Shown in pieces: positions 24,727-33,992 of a stretch of 64,000 nucleotides of DNA; the stretch's first letter is position 1; every line of letters starts with the position of its first letter. The position numbers and the translations under genes were made by a program. The notes under the pieces were generated by a model. It ran no database searches. It worked only from the letters and a program-made list of their open reading frames with translations, and was not told the DNA's origin. The DNA comes from Rhizobium sp. Root1203 (GTDB lineage: Bacteria > Pseudomonadota > Alphaproteobacteria > Rhizobiales > Rhizobiaceae), in contig NZ_LMCW01000006.1 in NCBI RefSeq assembly GCF_001424945.1, positions 64,803-128,802 of the forward strand, in the 5' to 3' direction.

Positions 24727-25647
24727 CTACGCGTGTTCCAGCCCGAGCTTTTCCCTGGGCACCAGCGCGCCGTGTTCGCTGACCACGCGCGCAGCAACCC
24801 TTGCCGCAAAGCGGGCTGCCGCCGGGGCATCCTTCGTTTCGAGGTAGCGGGCCAGGAACGCGCCGTTGAAGCTGTCGCCGGCGCTCGTGGTATCCACGAC
24901 CTTGGATACCTTTTCCGCCGGTACGAGGCTTTCGCTCCCGTCAAAATTCAGGGTCGCACCTTCCGCTCCGTTCTTCACCAGGACGTGGGTCGCGCCAAGC
25001 GCCTTATATCGGCTGATCGTCGCGTCGATGGATACGTCGCCGAAATGTGCCGCCTCGTCGTCGAACCCGGGCATAACAAGCGTCGAGGCGCGCGCGCCTT
25101 CGCTGATCGTCGCGTGCATCTCGTCATAGCTCGACCAGAGCCGCGGGCGGATGTTTGGGTCGAAGGCGACCAGCTTGCCGGCGGCTTTGGCGCGTCGAAC
25201 CTCGGCGAGCAGAGTATCGGCGTCGCCGCGCGACAGGATCGCGAGCGTGATGCCTGAGAAATAGATCACGTCGCTCATCTCGATCGCCTGGCGGAGGAAA
25301 TCAGGATCGGCGGCGAGCTGGCGGGCCGCCGAGCTGTCGCGCCAATAGCTGAACGAACGCTCGCCGTCCCTGAGGCTGATCATGTAGAGGCCGGGCGCCT
25401 TGCCCTTGACGCGGCGGATCAGCTCGGTGCCGATGCCGGCGTCCTTGAAGAACGCAATCATTTCGTCGGACATGGCATCGTCGCCCAGTGCCGTGCAGTA
25501 GTCGACCGTCCATGCCGGCGGCAGGCAGGCGCGGGCGTACCAGGCCGTGTTCAGCGTATCGCCCGCAAAGCCCTTTCTCAGCAAGCCGGCTCCGGCCTGC
25601 GAAAGCTCCACCATGCACTCCCCGATTGATAGAAAACGTGCGCTCAA
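24727..25647 (-). CDS. kdgK: 2-keto-3-deoxygluconate kinase (PfkB family)
   Basis: 306-aa PfkB-type sugar kinase. The N-terminus SIGECMVELSQAGAGLLRKGFAGDTLNTA and MISLRDGERSFSYWRDSSAARQLA are characteristic of KDG kinases, which make 2-keto-3-deoxy-6-phosphogluconate for the Entner-Doudoroff pathway. The PfkB signature with the catalytic Asp is DTTSAGDSFNGAFLA near residues 252-266. The start is TTG at 25647 with GGGAGGC 6-8 nt upstream; the next ATG (25614) would remove conserved residues. It is monocistronic on the minus strand. Confidence 0.88.
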   Translation of the reverse strand: MSARFLSIGECMVELSQAGAGLLRKGFAGDTLNTAWYARACLPPAWTVDYCTALGDDAMSDEMIAFFKDAGIGTELIRRVKGKAPGLYMISLRDGERSFSYWRDSSAARQLAADPDFLRQAIEMSDVIYFSGITLAILSRGDADTLLAEVRRAKAAGKLVAFDPNIRPRLWSSYDEMHATISEGARASTLVMPGFDDEAAHFGDVSIDATISRYKALGATHVLVKNGAEGATLNFDGSESLVPAEKVSKVVDTTSAGDSFNGAFLARYLETKDAPAAARFAARVAARVVSEHGALVPREKLGLEHA

Positions 25648-25787
25648 CGTCGGCCTCCCAGTTCACTTCATTTCGCTGATACCCGTAGAGAGGGATCGTG
25701 ACAAGCGCATAGCGCGCAAGGTTTGCTCGGGTAGCCGACCCGGCGTAAAGTCGAACCGCTGCGGGATCCCGGTCGGAGGAGGCTCGA

Positions 25788-26042
25788 ATGAAGACGCTGG
25801 CGCGCATAGCGCTCGCCTTGCTGCTGGTGCAACCGCTCATCGCCCTGCCATCCGTCGCGGGCAAGGGAAGCGGGAGTGACAATGCACCGCGGACCGGCAG
25901 CGGCGATGCGGCAAAGTGCCGGACGCTCACGGGAAAGTGGAGGCAGGCCGGGGAGAACCACCACATGCGCAGTGTCCTGAACAAACGCGACAAAGTGCAA
26001 AGGAAGATGGAGAGGATCGGCTGTCCGGTGCCGACAGCCTGA
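25788..26042 (+). CDS. Small secreted protein of unknown function
   Basis: 84-aa protein with a Sec signal (MKTLARIALALLLVQPLIALPSVAG) and a short, basic, polar mature part with two cysteines (AKCRTLTGKWR and ERIGCPVPTA) that could form one disulphide. GGAGGAGGCTCGA precedes the ATG, which argues that it is a real gene. It is on the plus strand between divergent kdgK and aglA. I recognise no family. Confidence 0.6.
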   Translation: MKTLARIALALLLVQPLIALPSVAGKGSGSDNAPRTGSGDAAKCRTLTGKWRQAGENHHMRSVLNKRDKVQRKMERIGCPVPTA

Positions 26043-26148
26043 GAAGGCGATTGCGTTCCGGGCCGGCAAAACGGCGCGACCGCGGTTGTGTTTTGTGCCG
26101 TTCGCCTTAGTCTGCACCCGAGTTGATTGGTGCGAGGAACGGCGACAG

Positions 26149-27801
26149 ATGGCATTGCAGGCGAGCGGGAATGCGGATTGGTGGCGTGGCGCGGTTGTCT
26201 ATCAGGTTTATCCCCGGTCGTTTCAAGACACCAACGGCGATGGCCTCGGCGATCTGAAAGGCGTTACCCGGCGCCTGCCTTACATCGCATCCCTTGGCGT
26301 TGACGCGATCTGGCTGTCGCCCTTTTTCAAATCGCCGATGGCCGATATGGGCTACGACGTGTCGGACTATTGCGAGGTCGACCCGATCTTCGGGACGCTT
26401 GCCGACTTCGACGAGATGATGACCGCCGCGCATTCGCTCGGCATCAAGGTCATCATCGACCAGGTGATTTCGCACACGTCCGACGTCCACCCCTGGTTCG
26501 TCGAGAGCCGTTCAAGCCGCACCAATTCCAAGGCCGACTGGTACGTCTGGGCGGATCCCAAGCCGGATGGCACGGCGCCGAACAACTGGCTTTCGATCTT
26601 CGGCGGGCCGGGCTGGGAATGGGACGGCGTACGCCGGCAATACTACCAGCACAACTTCCTGACCTCGCAGCCGGACCTCAATTTCCACAGCAAGGAGGTG
26701 CAGGACGCCCTCCTTGAAACAGTCAAATTCTGGCTGGATCGCGGCGTCGACGGCTTCCGTCTCGATACGGTGAATTACTACTTCTGCGACAAGCTGCTCA
26801 GGAGCAATCCACCGCACGAGCCCGATACGAGCGATGCCGGGCTCGATGCGCCGGACTCCAACCCCTACGGCATGCAAAACCACCTCTACGACAAGACGCA
26901 ACCTGAGAACATTGGCTTCCTGCAGCGTTTTCGCGCGTTGCTGGACCGCTATGAGAGCCGCGCGACGATCGGCGAAGTTGGCGACGGCGCCCGGTCGCTG
27001 AAGACGGTCGCGGCCTATACGACAGGCGGCGACAAGCTGCATATGTGCTACACCTTCGATCTGCTCGGGCCCGACTTCACCGCAGCGCACATTCGCAACT
27101 GTGTCGACGCCTTCATCAAGGCCGTGGCGGACGGGTGGGTGTGCTGGGCCTTTTCCAATCACGACGTCAATCGGCATGTCAGCCGCTTCGCGAAAACCGA
27201 GGCGGAGCGGTCTGTCATCGCCAAGCTTGCGATCTCGGTGCTTGCGGCGTTGCGTGGCTCGATCTGCCTTTATCAAGGCGAGGAGCTGGGACTGCCGGAG
27301 GCCGAGCTTGCCTTCGAGGACCTGCGAGATCCCTATGGCATCCGCTTCTGGCCCGCCTTCAAGGGGCGCGACGGATGCCGTACCCCGATGCCGTGGGAGG
27401 CCGCCAAGGCCCATGCCGGTTTCACGTCAGCGGCGAAATCGTGGCTGCCCGTGCCCTATGAACAGGCTGCCCTTTCCGTGGATACCCAGGAGGCGGACGC
27501 AGCCTCGGTGCTCAACCATTATCGCCAGACGCTCGCCTTCCGGAAAAGCCATCCGGCGCTTGTCGACAGTGACATGGAATTCATCGGCACCAACCAGGAT
27601 CTGCTGGCATTTACGCGTCGAAAGGGCGGGGAGACGCTGCTTTTCGTCTTCAACCTGACGCGGCAGCCGGCGGAGTTTGCACTGCCGGTCGGCATGACGA
27701 TAGGCGAAAGGCTTGAAATGCCCGGTGCCGGCGCGGTCGCCGCGGCGGGCCTGGTGAAGCTCGCAGCGCTGGATGCATTTTGCGGCCGGATTCTGGCTTG
27801 A
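26149..27801 (+). CDS. aglA: Alpha-glucosidase, GH13
   Basis: 550-aa cytoplasmic glycoside hydrolase of family 13 that hydrolyses alpha-glucosides such as maltose, trehalose or sucrose. The barrel motifs are visible: VVYQVYPRSFQDTNGDGLGDL, catalytic nucleophile Asp206 (GFRLDTVNYY), acid/base Glu276 (TIGEVGDG) and Asp339 (FSNHDVNR). Length matches rhizobial AglA (about 550). GAGGAA lies 10 nt before the ATG at 26149, so the frame from 26086 is rejected. No agl ABC transporter genes are adjacent, unlike in the S. meliloti agl operon, so the exact substrate is open. Confidence 0.9.
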   Translation: MALQASGNADWWRGAVVYQVYPRSFQDTNGDGLGDLKGVTRRLPYIASLGVDAIWLSPFFKSPMADMGYDVSDYCEVDPIFGTLADFDEMMTAAHSLGIKVIIDQVISHTSDVHPWFVESRSSRTNSKADWYVWADPKPDGTAPNNWLSIFGGPGWEWDGVRRQYYQHNFLTSQPDLNFHSKEVQDALLETVKFWLDRGVDGFRLDTVNYYFCDKLLRSNPPHEPDTSDAGLDAPDSNPYGMQNHLYDKTQPENIGFLQRFRALLDRYESRATIGEVGDGARSLKTVAAYTTGGDKLHMCYTFDLLGPDFTAAHIRNCVDAFIKAVADGWVCWAFSNHDVNRHVSRFAKTEAERSVIAKLAISVLAALRGSICLYQGEELGLPEAELAFEDLRDPYGIRFWPAFKGRDGCRTPMPWEAAKAHAGFTSAAKSWLPVPYEQAALSVDTQEADAASVLNHYRQTLAFRKSHPALVDSDMEFIGTNQDLLAFTRRKGGETLLFVFNLTRQPAEFALPVGMTIGERLEMPGAGAVAAAGLVKLAALDAFCGRILA

Positions 27802-27820
27802 GCTTTACCTACAAACGAAA

Positions 27821-27845
27821 CCGGGCGCCCAATGAAGGCGCCCGG
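27821..27845. terminator. Bidirectional terminator between aglA and the binding-protein gene
   Basis: CCGGGCGCC-N7-GGCGCCCGG is a perfect 9-bp stem between the convergent stops. On the minus strand it is followed by TTTCGTTTG, on the plus strand by a weaker T content. Confidence 0.65.
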
Positions 27846-27871
27846 CGGATTCTGCGTGTGGAATACGAGGC

Positions 27872-28978
27872 TTATTCAGCCGGGACGATCTTGCCGTCTT
27901 CCCATTTGTAAAGGGCAAAGCTCTGCGAAGTCAGGTCGCCGGTCTCGCCATAGGTCAGCTTGCCGATTGCGGTCGCGACCGGTTCGCCTGCCTTCAACGC
28001 CGTTGCAACGGCTTCTGCGTCTTCGGCGCTGCCTGCCTTCTCGATGCCGGCCTTGAGCACTTCGACGGCCGCATAGGCGTTGAGCGTGAAGGCTTCGGCC
28101 GGGATGCCCTTGGCCTTCAGCGCATCGGCCGCTGCCTTGGAGTCCGGGCTCTTGGTTGCGTCCATGGCGTTGGTGAAGACCGTGCCGGCGGCCGCGTCCG
28201 TACCGATGTTCCAGAACTCGCTGTTGGACAGGCCATCGCCGCCGATGATCGTGGCGTTGACCGAGAGGTCATGCAGCTGGCGTGCAAGAAGGCCGCCCTC
28301 CGGGTGGTAGCCGCCGAAATAGACGACATCGACCTTCTCGGCCTTGAGGCGGGTGGTCAGCGCGCTGAAGTCCTTGTCGCCCGGGCTGAGCGCGTCGTCG
28401 AGAACTTCCTTGATGCCGCCGGCGTTGAGTGTCGCCTTGAAGCTGTCGGCCAGACCCTTGCCGTAGGCGCCCTTGTCGTTGATGATCGCAACGCGCTTGT
28501 CCTTGAAGTTCTTCAGGACGTAGTTGGCGGCGACTTCGGCCTGCTGGTCGTCGCGGCCGCAGGTGCGCAGGACGTTCGTGAGGCCGCGCTTCGTCAGATC
28601 CGGGGCGGTTGCCGTCGGAGTGACCATCAGCACGCCATTTTCGGCCAGCACGTCGGAAGCCGGAATGGCAACGCCCGACGTAACAGGGCCGACCACGAAG
28701 CGGATTCCGTCGCCGACGATCTGGTTTGCCGCGGAGACGCCCTGCTTGGGCTCGCCGGCGTCGTCAGCGTATTTCAGAATGACTTTTTCGCCGAGGATGC
28801 CGCCGCTTTTGTTGATTTCGTCAACTGCGGTCTGGGCGCCGTTCTTCACCTGGTCGCCATAGGCGGCCACGGGGCCAGTCAACGGCGCGATCAGCCCGAT
28901 GGTGATGTCTGCATGGGCAAGCGGCGCAAAGGCGAGGGAGGCGAGGACGGTCGCACCCGACAATGTCTTGAGGTTCAT
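27872..28978 (-). CDS. Branched-chain amino acid ABC transporter substrate-binding protein
   Basis: 368-aa periplasmic solute-binding protein of the LivJ/LivK type. It starts with a signal peptide ([23 protein letters not shown]) and continues [33 protein letters not shown], the hallmark of this family. The [19 protein letters not shown] and [18 protein letters not shown] segments are also typical. The ATG at 28978 has AAGGAG 9 nt upstream; the frame to 29047 is not used. No permease or ATPase gene is adjacent, so it is an orphan binding protein that probably docks with a Liv/Bra transporter encoded elsewhere. Ligand specificity cannot be read. Confidence 0.92.
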   Translation of the reverse strand: MNLKTLSGATVLASLAFAPLAHADITIGLIAPLTGPVAAYGDQVKNGAQTAVDEINKSGGILGEKVILKYADDAGEPKQGVSAANQIVGDGIRFVVGPVTSGVAIPASDVLAENGVLMVTPTATAPDLTKRGLTNVLRTCGRDDQQAEVAANYVLKNFKDKRVAIINDKGAYGKGLADSFKATLNAGGIKEVLDDALSPGDKDFSALTTRLKAEKVDVVYFGGYHPEGGLLARQLHDLSVNATIIGGDGLSNSEFWNIGTDAAAGTVFTNAMDATKSPDSKAAADALKAKGIPAEAFTLNAYAAVEVLKAGIEKAGSAEDAEAVATALKAGEPVATAIGKLTYGETGDLTSQSFALYKWEDGKIVPAE

Positions 28979-29175
28979 TTCTCTATCTCCTTGGGTGGGT
29001 TTGAAACCCGCGACTTTTCGGCCGCGGCGGCTACCCAAGTCGTACAACAGCCCTCAAGGGGATGCGCCAAGAGACGACGGATCGCGCGCGGCGAATGCGC
29101 CCGCCTGCCATGTTTGGCTTCGATGGACACACGGCAAGTTTCTTAGGAATTTACCGCCGATTACGCAAGAAGATA

Positions 29176-29219
29176 AAAAAATAGGGCTCGTTTTTGCCTG
29201 AATTGACAAAAACGAGCCC
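29176..29219 (-). terminator. Rho-independent terminator of the transaminase gene
   Basis: On the minus strand a perfect 13-bp stem GGGCTCGTTTTTG / CAAAAACGAGCCC with a 10-nt loop is followed by TATTTTTTTATC. It begins 12 bp after the stop codon at 29232. Confidence 0.9.
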
Positions 29220-29231
29220 CGGAAGGCGTCT

Positions 29232-30560
29232 TTAGATGTTGTTCTTCAGAATTTCGCGCAGTTTGCCGAAAAGCTCGTCGATGTGGTGCTTCTCGATGAT
29301 CAACGGCGGCGAGAGTGCGATGATGTCGCCTGTCGTGCGGATCAGCAATCCCTTCTCGTAGGACTTCAGGAAGGCGGTAAAGGCGCGCTTCGTCGGCTCA
29401 CCGGCAATCGGATCGAGCTCGATCGCACCGATCAGGCCGGTGTTTCTGATATCTATGACGTTCGGGCAGTCCTTCAGGGAGTGCAGCGCCTCCGTCCAGT
29501 AATCCGAAAGCTCGGCGGCACGGGTGAGAAGGCCCTCTTCCTTGTAGACGTCAAGCGTCGCGAGAGCCGCAGCCGAGGCGATCGGGTTGCCGGAGTAGGT
29601 GTAGCCGTGCATGAACTCGATCATGTGCTCCGGCCCTTCCATGAAGGCATCATGGATCTCTGAGGTGACGAGGACCGCGCCCATGGGGATGACGCCGTTG
29701 GTCAGGCCCTTGGCCGTCGTGATCATGTCCGGCTTGACGTCGTAGTACTGGGCGGCGAAAGGCGCGCCGAGACGGCCGAAGCCGGTGATGACTTCGTCGA
29801 AGATCAGGAGGATGCCGTGCTTGGTGCAGATCTCGCGAAGCTTCTGAAGATAGCCCTTCGGCGGGATGAGGACGCCGGTGGAGCCCGATACCGGCTCGAC
29901 GATGACGGCGGCAATGGTGGAGGCATCATGCAGCGTGACGATGCGCTCCAGCTCTGACGCGATGTCGCCGCCGTGTTCGGGCTGGCCCTTGGTGAAGCTG
30001 TTCTTGCCGGGCTGATGGGTGTGCGGCATGTGATCGACACCGGTCAGCAGGGTGCCGAACATCTTGCGGTTGGAAACGATGCCGCCGACGGAGATGCCGC
30101 CGAAGTTGACGCCGTGATAGCCGCGCTCGCGGCCGATCAGGCGGAAACGCGAGCCGTTGCCTTTGACCCGATGGTAGGCAAGCGCCACCTTCAGCGCCGT
30201 CTCCACGGATTCGGAACCGGAGTTGGTATAGAGAACGTGGTTCATGCCTTCCGGTGCGAGATCGACCAGACGGTTTGCCAGTTCGAAGGCCTTGGGATGG
30301 CCGAGCTGAAAGGCCGGCGCGTAATCGAGCTCGCCGGCCTGTGCGGCGATCGCTTCGGTGATCTTCGTGCGGCAGTGGCCCGCATTGACGCACCAGAGGC
30401 CGGCCGTGCCGTCCAGCACCTGACGGCCGTCATGGGTGGTGTAATACATGTCCTTGGCGCCGACGAAGAGCCTGGGCTCCTTCTTGAACTGACGGTTCGC
30501 GGTAAAGGGCATCCAAAAGGCGCGAAGGTCGTTTGGCGTGGCATTGAGGCGGTTGGACAT
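29232..30560 (-). CDS. Omega-amino acid-pyruvate transaminase (class III aminotransferase)
   Basis: 442-aa PLP-dependent class III aminotransferase. The N-terminus DLRAFWMPFTANRQFKKEPRLF, the GLWCVNAGHCRTKITEAIA segment and LLIFDEVITGFGRLGAPFAA with the PLP lysine in MITTAKGLTNGVIPMGAV (about residue 285) match omega-amino acid:pyruvate aminotransferases (beta-alanine-pyruvate type) in sequence and length. The reaction transfers the amino group of beta-alanine or related omega-amino acids to pyruvate. The ATG at 30560 is preferred over 30572 because GGAGAAC lies just upstream of it. It ends in a strong terminator. Confidence 0.9.
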   Translation of the reverse strand: MSNRLNATPNDLRAFWMPFTANRQFKKEPRLFVGAKDMYYTTHDGRQVLDGTAGLWCVNAGHCRTKITEAIAAQAGELDYAPAFQLGHPKAFELANRLVDLAPEGMNHVLYTNSGSESVETALKVALAYHRVKGNGSRFRLIGRERGYHGVNFGGISVGGIVSNRKMFGTLLTGVDHMPHTHQPGKNSFTKGQPEHGGDIASELERIVTLHDASTIAAVIVEPVSGSTGVLIPPKGYLQKLREICTKHGILLIFDEVITGFGRLGAPFAAQYYDVKPDMITTAKGLTNGVIPMGAVLVTSEIHDAFMEGPEHMIEFMHGYTYSGNPIASAAALATLDVYKEEGLLTRAAELSDYWTEALHSLKDCPNVIDIRNTGLIGAIELDPIAGEPTKRAFTAFLKSYEKGLLIRTTGDIIALSPPLIIEKHHIDELFGKLREILKNNI

Positions 30561-30763
30561 GCTGTTCTCCATGGCCGTTTCGGAGGCCGTTCCCGGTATT
30601 GGCTAGCGCCGTAATTTTTTTACTGCCCGGTCAAATTATCAGCGCATCCGAGGGCGTCAAGCCGAGGCCGAAGACTTTGCGCTCAGGCGGCGAAAGAACG
30701 CATCGCGAAAAACGACCGGCAATCAGAGATTACCGGTCAGCAAATATAATGGGATACTGAAAA

Positions 30764-30788
30764 ACAGATGCCTCTCGCTGGGAGAGGC
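30764..30788 (-). terminator. Terminator of the NolR-like gene
   Basis: On the minus strand GCCTCTC-CCAGC-GAGAGGC is followed by ATCTGTTTTTC, starting 27 bp after the stop of the regulator. A second inverted repeat (GACCGGCAATC / GATTACCGGTC, about 30713-30736) lies further downstream. Confidence 0.7.
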
Positions 30789-30814
30789 TTGTAACCGACT
30801 GCTCGATAGACCAG

Positions 30815-31132
30815 TCAGGCAGCAGATTTGGCGCGAACAGGCTCGGCGTAGATTTGCGTCAGCGTTTCGAGGATACGGATAACCTGATCGGACGTGCTCG
30901 AGTAGTAGATCGTCTGCGCGTCGCGGCGCGTCTTGACGAGCTTCTGGGCTCGGAGCTTCGAAAGGTGCTGGGACAGCGCAGACTGGCTGAGGCCGACCTC
31001 GGTCGCCAAAGCGCCGACCGGAATTTCGCCTTTTACCAAATTGCAGAGAATAAGAAGCCTTTTGGGATTGGCCATTGCCGATAATAAAGCTGCCGCAACG
31101 TTTGCGTTTGCGGTCAAATCAATTGTGTCCAT
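30815..31132 (-). CDS. ArsR family regulator, NolR-like
   Basis: 105-aa winged-helix repressor. The central part ALLSAMANPKRLLILCNLVKGEIPVGALATEVGLSQSALSQHLSKLRAQKLVKTRRDAQTIYYSS closely resembles NolR, the rhizobial regulator of nodulation and general genes. The recognition helix SQSALSQHLSKLRAQ appears the same as in NolR from memory. No metal-binding cysteine motif (CxC) is present, so it is not a classical metal sensor. It lacks the longer N- and C-terminal tails of NolR, so it may be a paralogue rather than NolR itself. Palindromic DNA just upstream suggests autoregulation. Confidence 0.87.
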   Translation of the reverse strand: MDTIDLTANANVAAALLSAMANPKRLLILCNLVKGEIPVGALATEVGLSQSALSQHLSKLRAQKLVKTRRDAQTIYYSSTSDQVIRILETLTQIYAEPVRAKSAA

Positions 31133-31148
31133 AATCGTCTTCCCGGTG

Positions 31149-31162
31149 TGAAACTGATTTCA
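31149..31162. promoter_or_regulatory. Palindrome upstream of the NolR-like gene, candidate operator
   Basis: TGAAA-CTGA-TTTCA lies 17-30 bp before the start codon at 31132. ArsR repressors usually bind such dyads over their own promoters. Confidence 0.45.
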
Positions 31163-31232
31163 AAAACGTATGCGTCTGCCTCAAATTGACCGACGCTAAA
31201 AACTATCAACACGGGCTCAAGATTGTATATAG

Positions 31233-31988
31233 CTAAATTTGAGGTATTGCGTATTTTATTTTAGATATATGCGAATAAAGTTCTGAAGCCGACTGTGCAA
31301 CGGTTTCAAGCTCATAGCGCAGCAGGATTTCACCGGAAATCAGGTCGAGGCCACCGCAATCCAAACCGCAAATACCCCATATTTTATGGTCCGCGCCTTT
31401 GAGCGTTAGAGCGGCGTCTCGTGCGAGGTCGGGGTTCTTGTCCAGCAGATCGCGCAATATCTCGTCCGCCTGGGCCGCCACCGTCTCGTTCGCACTCGAC
31501 CGAATCGCCAAGTCGGCACCCTCCAGAACATAGGCCCGACCGAACCCGCCGTTCATGCTCGCCGATTGCGGTACAAGCCGGAAGAAGCGGAAATCCGGGA
31601 AGTCGATATAGAGTTTCGCCTTGGCGTGGCGGTTGAGGAAGCGGCCGCGAATCCGGGCGTGAACCACGCTGTCCCGATCCACCGGTTCGGCACGGCACTG
31701 TGTCGTCAGCCGGGCATATGCCAGCGGGTCGCCTTTGCCGGGTTCGCCCGTCAGCAACGATGCCCTGACATCCGCGTCCAGCGCGCGGGTGTGCGCCGAC
31801 AGGCCGGATACGAGAATGACGGGAACGCCATCGATGTCGGTGCCGAGGAGAACGCGGCTTGCGAATGGAAACCCGGTCTCCGGGTCGAGAACGGCGATGG
31901 CAGCATAGCGGGCGGAGCGGAGAAGGGTGCGAGCAAGCTTGCGCGCCTCTCCGTCCGTTTCCCTGAGAACGGACGCTTGATCTTTCAT
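31233..31988 (-). CDS. HugZ-type haem utilisation protein
   Basis: 251-aa protein with an N-terminal split-barrel flavin/haem domain (ARTLLRSARYAAIAVLDPETGFPFASRVLLGTDIDG, as in pyridoxamine-phosphate-oxidase-like folds) and a C-terminal DUF2470-like part (GICGLDCGGLDLISGEILLRYEL). This two-domain layout matches the HugZ/HutZ family, whose members bind and degrade haem to release iron. No signal peptide is seen, so it is cytoplasmic. It lies downstream of choV on the same strand, with a 31-bp gap, but no functional link with choline uptake is evident. Confidence 0.83.
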   Translation of the reverse strand: MKDQASVLRETDGEARKLARTLLRSARYAAIAVLDPETGFPFASRVLLGTDIDGVPVILVSGLSAHTRALDADVRASLLTGEPGKGDPLAYARLTTQCRAEPVDRDSVVHARIRGRFLNRHAKAKLYIDFPDFRFFRLVPQSASMNGGFGRAYVLEGADLAIRSSANETVAAQADEILRDLLDKNPDLARDAALTLKGADHKIWGICGLDCGGLDLISGEILLRYELETVAQSASELYSHISKIKYAIPQI

Positions 31989-32019
31989 ATCCGCTTTCTG
32001 GCGGAAGTGGCGGATCGGA

Positions 32020-33069
32020 TCAAGCCTGTTCTTTCCGCCTGTGTTGCGTCAGGCCGGCAACGATATCCTGAGCCGAGATGGTGCCGATGACCGCGCCGTT
32101 TTCGACAACGCCGATGCTGCCGGGCTGTCGCGCCAGAGCATCCAGAATGTCGATCAGCGGCGTCTGGGCGCGTGCCGTTCCGCTGACGGTGCCGGATGCA
32201 GCGTTGCCGAGCCCGGGCTGCATCACGTCCTGCGCGGTCAGCATGCTGATCGGGTTCATATGCTGGACGAAGTCGGCGACGTACTGGTCGGCGGGGTTCT
32301 TGACGATATCCTGCGGCGTGCCGCACTGGATGATGCGTCCGCCTTCCATGATGGCGATGCGGTTGCCGATGCGGAAGGCTTCGTCGAGGTCGTGGCTGAC
32401 GAAGAGGATCGTCTTCTTCAATCGCCGCTGGAACTCGAGAAGCTCGTCCTGCAGACGCGTGCGGATCAGCGGATCGAGAGCCGAAAACGGCTCGTCCATC
32501 AAGAGGATCGGGGCACCCGTCGCGAAGGCACGGGCGAGCCCCACGCGCTGCTGCATGCCGCCCGACAGCTCGTTGACCTTGCGGTCGGCCCATTTCGTCA
32601 GGTTGACCAGTTCGAGCTGTTCGCCGACGCGCTTCTTGCGCTCGGATTCCGCCATTCCGGCAAGTTCTAGGCCGAAGCCGACATTGTCGGCGACGGTGCG
32701 CCAGGGGAGCAGCGCAAACTGCTGGAACACCATCGAGACGGTGTGCATGCGCAGATCGCGCAGGCCTTTGGCACTGGTCCTGTACGGATTGACGGGGCCG
32801 GTGGCGGTCGACACGGAAACCTCGCCGCGCACCACCGGTGCAAGCCCGTTGACGGCGCGCAGCAGCGTCGATTTGCCGGAGCCGGAGAGGCCCATCAGTA
32901 CCAGGATTTCTCCTTCCTCGATGGAGAGCGAGGCGTCGGCGACGCCCAGCACCAAGCCGGTCGCAGCGCCGATTTCGTCGCGTGTCTTGCCCTGATCTGC
33001 GAGTGCAAGGGCATTCTCCGGCTTGTCGCCGAAGACGATGCTGACATTGTCGAAGCGAACCGCGGTCAT
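32020..33069 (-). CDS. choV: Choline ABC transporter ATP-binding protein
   Basis: 349-aa ATPase of the quaternary-amine (QAT/OpuAA) family. Walker A is GLSGSGKST, the signature is LSGGMQQRVGLARA and Walker B is ILLMDEPFSALDP. A regulatory CBS-like C-terminal part follows (about residues 270-345, ending PGSIGVVENGAVIGTISAQD). Its start overlaps the choW stop by 4 bp (33066-33069), so it is translationally coupled. With ChoX and ChoW it takes up choline with high affinity for growth and as precursor of phosphatidylcholine and glycine betaine. Confidence 0.93.
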   Translation of the reverse strand: MTAVRFDNVSIVFGDKPENALALADQGKTRDEIGAATGLVLGVADASLSIEEGEILVLMGLSGSGKSTLLRAVNGLAPVVRGEVSVSTATGPVNPYRTSAKGLRDLRMHTVSMVFQQFALLPWRTVADNVGFGLELAGMAESERKKRVGEQLELVNLTKWADRKVNELSGGMQQRVGLARAFATGAPILLMDEPFSALDPLIRTRLQDELLEFQRRLKKTILFVSHDLDEAFRIGNRIAIMEGGRIIQCGTPQDIVKNPADQYVADFVQHMNPISMLTAQDVMQPGLGNAASGTVSGTARAQTPLIDILDALARQPGSIGVVENGAVIGTISAQDIVAGLTQHRRKEQA

Positions 33070-33911
33070 GAGCCATCTCCTTCACCCGCCGCGCGGAACA
33101 TTCGGTCGAGAATAATGGCCAGGATGACGATGCAGAGGCCGGCCTCGAAGCCCTTGGCGATGTTGACGGTATTGAGGGCGCGCACCACCGGCACGCCGAG
33201 GCCGTCCGCACCGACGAGGGCTGCTATGACCACCATCGACAGCGACAGCATGATCGTCTGCGTCAGGCCCGCCATGATCTGCGGCATGGCAAAGGGCAGC
33301 TCGACCTTGCGCAGCACCTGCATCGGCGTGGCACCGAAGGATTCGGCAGCCTCGACGAGCGAGGGGGGCGTCGAGATGATGCCGAGACGGGTGAGGCGGA
33401 TGGGAGCGGGGATCGCGAAGATGACGGTCGCGATCAGGCCAGGCACCATGCCGAGACCGAAAAGAATAAGTGCTGGAATCAGATAGACGAATGTCGGAAT
33501 GGTCTGCATAAGGTCGAGAATGGGACGCAGCAGGGAATTGACCCATGGGCGGCGCGCGGCCGCGATGCCGAGCGGAATGCCCACGATCATGCTGACGAAG
33601 GTTGAGGCGAGCACCAGCGCCAGCGTTGCCGTCGTCTCTTTCCAATAGCCCTGGTTCATGATGAACAGGAGCCCAAGACAGGTGAAGACCGCGACGACGA
33701 TCGAGCGGCGCAACCAGTAGGCAATGGCGCTGATCCCGAAAACGACGATCAGCGGGTGTGGCTTCTGCAGTACGAACAGCAGGCCGTCGATGACGTGCGA
33801 AAGGACGAAGGCAAGCTGGTTGAAGAACCAATCGGCGTTCGAAGTGAGCCAATCCACAAAGGCTTTCGCCCAGGGGCCGATGGGAATTTTAGCGTCGGTG
33901 ATCCAGTTCAA
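33066..33911 (-). CDS. choW: Choline ABC transporter permease
   Basis: 281-aa inner-membrane permease with about six helices and the binding-protein-dependent transport motif (EAA loop) in SLVEAAESFGATPMQVLRKVELPFAMP. The N-terminus MNWITDAKIPIGPWAKAFVDWLTSNADWFF is like ProW/ChoW. It is the middle gene of choX-choW-choV. An 81-bp gap containing a stem-loop separates it from choX. Confidence 0.93.
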   Translation of the reverse strand: MNWITDAKIPIGPWAKAFVDWLTSNADWFFNQLAFVLSHVIDGLLFVLQKPHPLIVVFGISAIAYWLRRSIVVAVFTCLGLLFIMNQGYWKETTATLALVLASTFVSMIVGIPLGIAAARRPWVNSLLRPILDLMQTIPTFVYLIPALILFGLGMVPGLIATVIFAIPAPIRLTRLGIISTPPSLVEAAESFGATPMQVLRKVELPFAMPQIMAGLTQTIMLSLSMVVIAALVGADGLGVPVVRALNTVNIAKGFEAGLCIVILAIILDRMFRAAGEGDGS

Positions 33912-33961
33912 GGGCTCGCCTATCCAGAAAGAACAACAACAAGTGCGATGATAGCGGAAGC

Positions 33962-33981
33962 GGGGCGGCGCACGCCACCCC
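33962..33981 (-). other. Stem-loop in the choX-choW gap
   Basis: On the minus-strand RNA GGGGUGGC-GUGC-GCCGCCCC forms an 8-bp stem with one G-U pair, 11 bp after the choX stop. There is no T-run, so it is more likely a 3' stabiliser that raises choX relative to choWV than a terminator. Confidence 0.55.
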
Positions 33982-33992
33982 GTTCGTCGTTA

